Below, piece by piece: positions 60,059 to 64,000 of a stretch of DNA of 64,000 nt; position 1 is the first letter of the stretch; every line of letters begins with the position of its first letter. A program made the position numbers and the translations under genes. Source of the stretch: Azophilus sp965221755 (lineage in GTDB: Bacteria > Pseudomonadota > Gammaproteobacteria > Pseudomonadales > Azotimanducaceae); contig OZ244921.1 in assembly GCA_965221755.1 (NCBI GenBank), forward strand, positions 1,488,001 through 1,552,000, given 5' to 3'. Under the pieces are notes generated by a model, which worked only from the letters and a program-made list of their open reading frames with translations, searched no databases and was not told the DNA's origin.

Positions 60059-61824
60059 ATGTAGTCTCCCTGCTGGCTGGTGGTGACCTTGTTGAGAATC
60101 ATGTCGCACATGGAGCCGCCCTTGACGGCCATGGGATAGACGTGCTCGTCCGGATCCACCCAAACGTCCACCAACACCGCCTTGTCCTTGAGCTTGGCGC
60201 TGAAGGCCTCGTCCATGGCGGGGTCCAGGTCGCCGGCATGGTCGATGCGCATGCCCACGTGGCCGAACGACTCCGCCAGCGTCTTGAAGTCCGGCAGGGA
60301 GTCGCTGTAGGTGCTCTGGGAGTGACGGCCGCCATACTGCATGTCCTGCCATTGCTTGACCATGCCCAGCGCTTGGTTGTTGAGGCAGATGATCTTGATC
60401 GGCAGGCCGTACTGCAGGCAGGTGGAGAGCTCCTGCATGTTCATCATGAAGCTGCCCTCGCCGGTGACGCAGGCCACCGTCGCCTCGGGGTGGGCGAACT
60501 GCGCGCCCATGGCCGCCGGCAGCCCAAAGCCCATGGTGCCAAGGCCTCCGGAGTTGATCCAGCGGCGCCCCTCGGGGAACTTGTAGTACTGCGCGGCGAA
60601 CATCTGGTGTTGCCCCACGTCGCTGGTGACGTAGGCTGCGCCCCCGGTGGTCCGGTACAGGCTCTGAATCGCCTGCTGCGGCAGGATGACGCCATCCCTG
60701 CGGGGCTTCATCGCGTGGTCGAGCCCGTGGGCATCGCGCCACTCGCGGATTTGGCGCCACCATGCCTTGCCGGCATCGCCGTCCTGGCGCTTGGAGCGCT
60801 TGGCGAGCTCCGCTTCAACCAGCGGATCAAGCTCTTGAAGCACGCTGCGCGCATCGCCGACGATGGGGATGTCGGCAGTGATGATCTTGGAGATGGAGGC
60901 CGGGTCCACATCGACGTGGATGATGCGCGCATCGGGGCAGAACTTGTCCGGGTTGTTGGTGACCCGATCGTCAAAGCGGGCGCCGACCGCAAAAATGAGA
61001 TCCGCATGGTGCATGGCCATGTTGGCCTCGTAGGTGCCGTGCATGCCCAGCATGCCGATGAACTGCGCATCGTCGCCGGGAAACGCGCCCAAGCCCATCA
61101 GGGTGTTGGTGACCGGCGCGCCCAAGCGGCGGGCGAGCCGGGTGAGCGCCGCACCGGCATCGCCCTGCACCACGCCGCCGCCGCTGTAGATGATCGGCCG
61201 CTCCGCTTCGATCAGCGCCTTCGCCGCCTTGCGCAATTGGCGGCCGTTGCCCCGTTTGGCTGGCTTGTATGAGCGCAGGCTGACTGACTCCGGGTAGTCG
61301 TAGGGCGCCGTGATGGCCGGATCGGTGGTGTCCTTGGGCACGTCGATGACCACCGGGCCTGGCCGTCCGGTGGTGGCGATGTGGAAGGCGGTCTTGATCG
61401 TGCGCGGAATCTCGGCACAGTCCCTGATCAGGAAGCTGTGCTTCACCACTGGCCGGGAGACGCCGACCATGTCGGTCTCCTGAAAGGCGTCGGTGCCGAT
61501 CTGCGAAGTCGGCACTTGGCCGGAAATGACGATCAGGGGGGTTGAGTCCATGTAGGCGGTGGCGATGCCGGTGATGGCGTTCGTGGCGCCAGGGCCGGAA
61601 GTGACCAGCACCACGCCGGGCTTGCCCGTGGCCCGAGCGTAGCCGTCGGCCATGTGGGTGGCCGCTTGTTCGTGACGCACCAGGATGTGCTCCACCTTCT
61701 GCTGCCTGAAGATGGCGTCGTAGATGTGCAGCGCCGCCCCGCCCGGATAGCCGAACAGGTACTCCACCCCTTCATCCTGCAGCGCCCGCACCAGCATGTC
61801 GGCACCGGACAACGTCTCGCTCAT
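60055..61824 (-). CDS. ilvB: Acetolactate synthase large (catalytic) subunit
   Basis: Thiamin-diphosphate and FAD enzyme condensing pyruvate, first step of valine and leucine synthesis. 589 residues. Catalytic glutamate in ILVRHEQAATHMADGYARAT near residue 50; quinone/FAD-binding domain around GRQLRKAAKALIEAERPIIYS; ThDP motif CVTGEGSFMMNMQELSTCL through IICLNNQALGMVKQWQDMQY near 450-480. GEG replaces the textbook GDG, as in many proteobacterial enzymes. ATG at 61824 is used; TTG at 61851 is in frame upstream. A good sigma70-type promoter lies about 80 bp upstream. Confidence 0.97.
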   Translation of the reverse strand: MSETLSGADMLVRALQDEGVEYLFGYPGGAALHIYDAIFRQQKVEHILVRHEQAATHMADGYARATGKPGVVLVTSGPGATNAITGIATAYMDSTPLIVISGQVPTSQIGTDAFQETDMVGVSRPVVKHSFLIRDCAEIPRTIKTAFHIATTGRPGPVVIDVPKDTTDPAITAPYDYPESVSLRSYKPAKRGNGRQLRKAAKALIEAERPIIYSGGGVVQGDAGAALTRLARRLGAPVTNTLMGLGAFPGDDAQFIGMLGMHGTYEANMAMHHADLIFAVGARFDDRVTNNPDKFCPDARIIHVDVDPASISKIITADIPIVGDARSVLQELDPLVEAELAKRSKRQDGDAGKAWWRQIREWRDAHGLDHAMKPRRDGVILPQQAIQSLYRTTGGAAYVTSDVGQHQMFAAQYYKFPEGRRWINSGGLGTMGFGLPAAMGAQFAHPEATVACVTGEGSFMMNMQELSTCLQYGLPIKIICLNNQALGMVKQWQDMQYGGRHSQSTYSDSLPDFKTLAESFGHVGMRIDHAGDLDPAMDEAFSAKLKDKAVLVDVWVDPDEHVYPMAVKGGSMCDMILNKVTTSQQGDYM

Positions 61825-61901
61825 GGCGGCGACCTTGGGTTCCTTATTCAAACGATTGATTTCAAGGAAATTGTTGCGCTCTGTGGCGCACGGAACTGCG
61901 T

Positions 61902-61930
61902 ATTTTTGGGGTTTCGGCGGTGGCTGTCAA
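61902..61930 (-). promoter_or_regulatory. Sigma70-type promoter of the ilv operon
   Basis: On the minus strand a perfect TTGACA (61925-61930) is followed after 17 bp by AAAAAT (61902-61907). The -35 overlaps the stop codon of mutM. The distance to the ilvB ATG leaves a leader of about 70 nt; no attenuator peptide was recognised in it. Confidence 0.6.
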
Positions 61931-62763
61931 TTTCCTACATCTCGGGCCCAGCCCCAACGGCGCTGGCAGTTTGGGCAATACACCGTCGCTCGCCCGCCAA
62001 GGCGTTGGTTGCGCAGCGCCGCCCCGCAGCGTCGGCAAGGCGCTCCCGCCCGGCCGTAAACATTGAGCTGCTGCTTGAAGTAGCCGGGCTTGCCGTCGCT
62101 GTTGACGAAGTCGCGCAGGGTGGTGCCGCCGACGGCAACTGCCTGGGCAAGCACCTGCTTGATCGCCGCAGCCAGATTGGTCCAGGCCACCAAGGTCAGC
62201 CGACCCGCCGCCACCGAAGGGCGAACGCCCGCCAGGAACAGGGCTTCCGCCGCGTAGATGTTGCCCACGCCCACCAGAATGCGGCTGTCCATGATGAAGC
62301 TCTTGACCGCCGCTTTGCGTTTGCGGGCCTTGTCCTTGAGATAGCGGCCGCTGAAGTCGTCGCCCAAGGGTTCGACGCCGAGGTGGACGAGCAGCGGATG
62401 GGGCGGGGCGCCCGCCGGGTGCCAGAGCACGCTGCCGAAGCGGCGCGGGTCGTTAAGGCGCACCGAGGCGGCGCCGAAGTCCAAGTCCATGTGGTCGTGG
62501 CGGAGGGGGTTCTCGGGCGCCGTCAACAGGCGCAGGCTGCCGGACATGCCCAGATGCACCAAGAGGGTGCCGGCTGGAAATTCAAAAAGCAGGTACTTGC
62601 CGCGGCGGTTCAGGGCGGCCAGACGCTCGCCGCGCAAGCTGGCGGGAATCTCAATCGGCCAGCGCAGGGCCGGGACGCGTTGGGTCCAACCAGCCAGCCG
62701 CTGGCCGACGATGTGGTCCTTAAGGCCGGCGCGGGTGGTTTCGACTTCCGGGAGTTCAGGCAA
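61927..62763 (-). CDS. mutM: Formamidopyrimidine-DNA glycosylase (Fpg)
   Basis: Base-excision repair enzyme removing 8-oxoguanine and cleaving the abasic site. 278 residues. The N-terminal catalytic proline and glutamate are in MPELPEVETTRAGL; a conserved lysine is in RRGKYLLFEFPAGTLLVHLG near residue 58; the helix-two-turn-helix motif is VGVGNIYAAEALFLAGVRP near 165-185; and the C-terminal zinc finger has CRRC and CPNC pairs (PCRRCGAALRN, VYCPNCQRRW). Complete and typical. Follows rpmB-rpmG on the same strand, a conserved gammaproteobacterial order. Confidence 0.97.
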   Translation of the reverse strand: MPELPEVETTRAGLKDHIVGQRLAGWTQRVPALRWPIEIPASLRGERLAALNRRGKYLLFEFPAGTLLVHLGMSGSLRLLTAPENPLRHDHMDLDFGAASVRLNDPRRFGSVLWHPAGAPPHPLLVHLGVEPLGDDFSGRYLKDKARKRKAAVKSFIMDSRILVGVGNIYAAEALFLAGVRPSVAAGRLTLVAWTNLAAAIKQVLAQAVAVGGTTLRDFVNSDGKPGYFKQQLNVYGRAGAPCRRCGAALRNQRLGGRATVYCPNCQRRWGWARDVGN

Positions 62764-62792
62764 TCGCGCATCGCCTTACGGGGACGGGCTCG

Positions 62793-62812
62793 GGTTGCTG
62801 CGCAACCCGGCT
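62793..62812. repeat. Hairpin between mutM and rpmG
   Basis: CGGGTTGC-TGC-GCAACCCG is a perfect stem-loop in the 93-bp gap. It could act as a weak terminator or RNA-processing site for rpmBG; it also fits the class of short palindromes scattered through the window. Confidence 0.45.
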
Positions 62813-62856
62813 GCCAGCGGACGGCTTTTCCCTGCGGCGAGGATGGCCAAGTGCGG

Positions 62857-63018
62857 TTACTTGATTTTGGCTTCCGTGTAGAGCACGTGCTTGCGAATCA
62901 CCGGATCGAACTTCCTCATCTCCAGCTTGTCCGGCGTGCGGCGCTTGTTCTTGTCGGTGGTGTAGTAGTGGCCGGTGTCGGCGCTCGACACCAGCTTGAC
63001 CTTCTCCCGATTGCCCAT
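62857..63018 (-). CDS. rpmG: 50S ribosomal protein L33
   Basis: 53-residue ribosomal protein, aligned by eye with E. coli L33 (55 residues): MGNREKVKLVSSADTGHYYT, then TDKNKRRTPDKLEMRKFDPV, ending IRKHVLYTEAKIK. This is the cysteine-free, zinc-independent form. It lies 60 bp downstream of rpmB, with a GGAGG-type ribosome-binding site before the ATG at 63018. Assignment is certain. Confidence 0.98.
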   Translation of the reverse strand: MGNREKVKLVSSADTGHYYTTDKNKRRTPDKLEMRKFDPVIRKHVLYTEAKIK

Positions 63019-63078
63019 GACCGGCCTCCTTAGCCGTTGGCTGCCTGCGTTGCCGCCCGCTTCCGGCGACTCGCTCGA

Positions 63079-63315
63079 TTAGACCTTCTCGCCCCGCTTG
63101 CGCATATCGGCCAGCACTTGGTCGATGCCTTTCTTGTCGATGATGCGCATGCCCTTGGCGGACACCCGCAGCCGCACGAAGCGCCGCTCGTCCTCCACCC
63201 AGAAGCGATGGTAGTGCAGGTTCGGCGCAAAGCGCCGCCGCGTCTTGTTCTGCGCATGGCTGACGTTGTTGCCCGACATCGGCCGCTTGCCGGTCACTTG
63301 GCACACCTGAGACAT
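63079..63315 (-). CDS. rpmB: 50S ribosomal protein L28
   Basis: 78-residue ribosomal protein starting MSQVCQVTGKRPMSGNNVSH, with AQNKTRRRFAPNLHYHRFW and RLRVSAKGMRIIDKKGIDQV. Length matches E. coli L28 (78). It precedes rpmG, and a well-formed sigma70 promoter lies about 30 bp upstream. Assignment is certain. Confidence 0.98.
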   Translation of the reverse strand: MSQVCQVTGKRPMSGNNVSHAQNKTRRRFAPNLHYHRFWVEDERRFVRLRVSAKGMRIIDKKGIDQVLADMRKRGEKV

Positions 63316-63342
63316 GGGAGGCCCCGAAAAAACGAGGGCGCG

Positions 63343-63371
63343 TTTATACCAAACGCGGCGGCGGTTGTCCA
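63343..63371 (-). promoter_or_regulatory. Sigma70-type promoter of rpmB-rpmG
   Basis: Minus strand TGGACA (63366-63371), 17-bp spacer, TATAAA (63343-63348). It ends 27 bp before the rpmB start codon, a short leader typical of ribosomal protein genes. Confidence 0.7.
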
Positions 63372-63394
63372 CGCGCGGCCTGACGGTCGCGGAT

Positions 63395-63461
63395 GGAGTT
63401 TCGCGATCGCGAAACTCCGCGCCTTGCGTGGGTCAGGTTCCGAGATGTTTCTGAGCCCGCG
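63395..63461 (+). repeat. 24-bp perfect palindrome plus IS481-like terminal repeat
   Basis: 63395-63418 is a perfect palindrome with arms GGAGTTTCGCGA and TCGCGAAACTCC. After 12 bp comes the terminal-repeat consensus (63431-63461). Same composition and order as the copy at 39975-40041. It lies between radC and the rpmB promoter. Confidence 0.72.
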
Positions 63462-63512
63462 CTCGTCGCGTAGGTCGGATTCCTAGGTTTTTGCAAGCCC
63501 GCATAATGCAAT

Positions 63513-64000
63513 TCAATCACTGGGGATCATGCCCCGCTCAGCCATGGAAACCGTTTGGTTGCCGCCGATGACCACATGGTCGAGCACTTCCACGTCGAGT
63601 TCCTTCAGTATGGCGACGAGGCGGTCGGTCAGATTAATGTCGGCAACCGACGGCTCCGGCACTCCGGAGGGGTGGTTGTGGGCGAAGATGACCGCCGCGG
63701 CGTTGCACTTGAGGGCTGCCTTGGCAACCTCCCTGGGAAACACGTCCGCCCGGTCCACCGTGCCGAAGAACAGCTTTTCAAAATGGAGCATGCGGTTGCG
63801 CGCATCGAGAAACAGGCAGCCGAAGACCTCCCGTTCAACGCCCGCATAGGCTCCCATCAGGAACATCGAGGCGTCGTTGGAGCCGCCGAAGGTGGGCGTT
63901 TCCTTCATGCGGCTGGCCGCATAGCGGGCGGTGATCGGCAGGACGGCCTTAAGGCTCGCCACCCGTCTCGGCCCGAGGCCGGGGTTGCGCAGCAACTCGC
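63513..64000 (-). CDS. radC: RadC/JAB-domain DNA repair-associated protein (N-terminus beyond window)
   Basis: C-terminal part of RadC, running off the right edge. It reads LLRNPGLGPRRVASLKAVLP (end of the helix-hairpin-helix region), then the JAMM/MPN domain: EREVFGCLFLDARNRMLHFE, FPREVAKAALKCNAAAVIFA followed by the metal motif HNHPSGVPEPSVADINLTDR, and ends VLDHVVIGGNQTVSMAERG. About 162 residues of an expected 220-225 are visible. Its genuine cellular role is unclear. radC-rpmB-rpmG-mutM is a conserved order. Confidence 0.95.
   Translation of the reverse strand, partial: ELLRNPGLGPRRVASLKAVLPITARYAASRMKETPTFGGSNDASMFLMGAYAGVEREVFGCLFLDARNRMLHFEKLFFGTVDRADVFPREVAKAALKCNAAAVIFAHNHPSGVPEPSVADINLTDRLVAILKELDVEVLDHVVIGGNQTVSMAERGMIPSD

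Overview
The window is high-GC (about 65% by eye) bacterial chromosome with dense, housekeeping-rich gene blocks. Gene content and order point to a gammaproteobacterium: rpe-gph-trpE, murU-amgK divergent from lptD-surA-pdxA, dsbD-aroQ-accB-prmA-purH-purD, radC-rpmB-rpmG-mutM and ilvB-ilvN-ilvC-pssA are arrangements familiar from Pseudomonas and relatives. Ubiquinone synthesis (coq7) and an LPS export apparatus agree with this. The species cannot be named from sequence reading. Many broken genes, gene debris and short palindromes suggest a genome undergoing decay or repeat invasion, as in some uncultured or host-associated lineages; that is inference.

Layout. 1-5,100 is an accessory, partly catabolic zone: an amidase cut by the left edge, two type II toxin-antitoxin modules, an intact curA-like reductase, and remnants of an enoyl-CoA hydratase and a CaiB/BaiF CoA-transferase. 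5,170-12,600 (minus strand) carries rpe, gph and a tightly overlapped trp operon, trpE-[ion channel]-trpG-trpD-trpC-[quinone reductase]. 12,700-19,200 holds cell-wall recycling (murU, amgK) and, divergently, lptD-surA-pdxA. 19,230-26,170 contains gene debris, alr, a TPR protein, a pair of small heat-shock genes with a sigma32-like promoter, and a two-gene MgtE-type magnesium locus whose transporter gene is frameshifted. 26,560-30,990 has a SulP transporter and a rimK / M14-like deacylase / retropepsin-like protease operon. 30,990-34,900 has an N-acyl-D-amino acid deacylase flanked by a segmental duplication of an MscS locus, followed by a chimeric debris ORF. 34,900-44,700 is housekeeping: coq7, HIT protein, a double cyclic-nucleotide-domain protein, purD, purH, DUF3426, prmA, accB, aroQ, dsbD. 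The partners accC, dusB and fis, expected in this block, are absent. 44,740-49,690 has a TPR lipoprotein, a DUF2333 protein, a DUF4143 ATPase with a palindromic operator candidate and a PuuB-like oxidase. 49,880-54,000 has a broken second DUF4143 ATPase and the tail-to-tail pair hppA / pfp (membrane pyrophosphatase and PPi-type phosphofructokinase). 54,000-56,480 is a YdjM-like membrane protein followed by a dead IS481-type element. 56,650-64,000 holds msrP, pssA, ilvC-ilvN-ilvB, mutM, rpmG, rpmB and radC (cut by the right edge).

The most unusual signal is a set of short perfect palindromes. A 36-bp double hairpin flanked by CTGCGC occurs twice inside the same dead transposase. A 22-24 bp palindrome is joined to an IS481-like terminal repeat at several scattered loci. 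Clusters of hairpins appear to have been inserted in frame into amgK and possibly prmA and dsbD. Other points are a predicted calcium-selective prokaryotic channel inside the trp operon and the absence of accC between accB and prmA.
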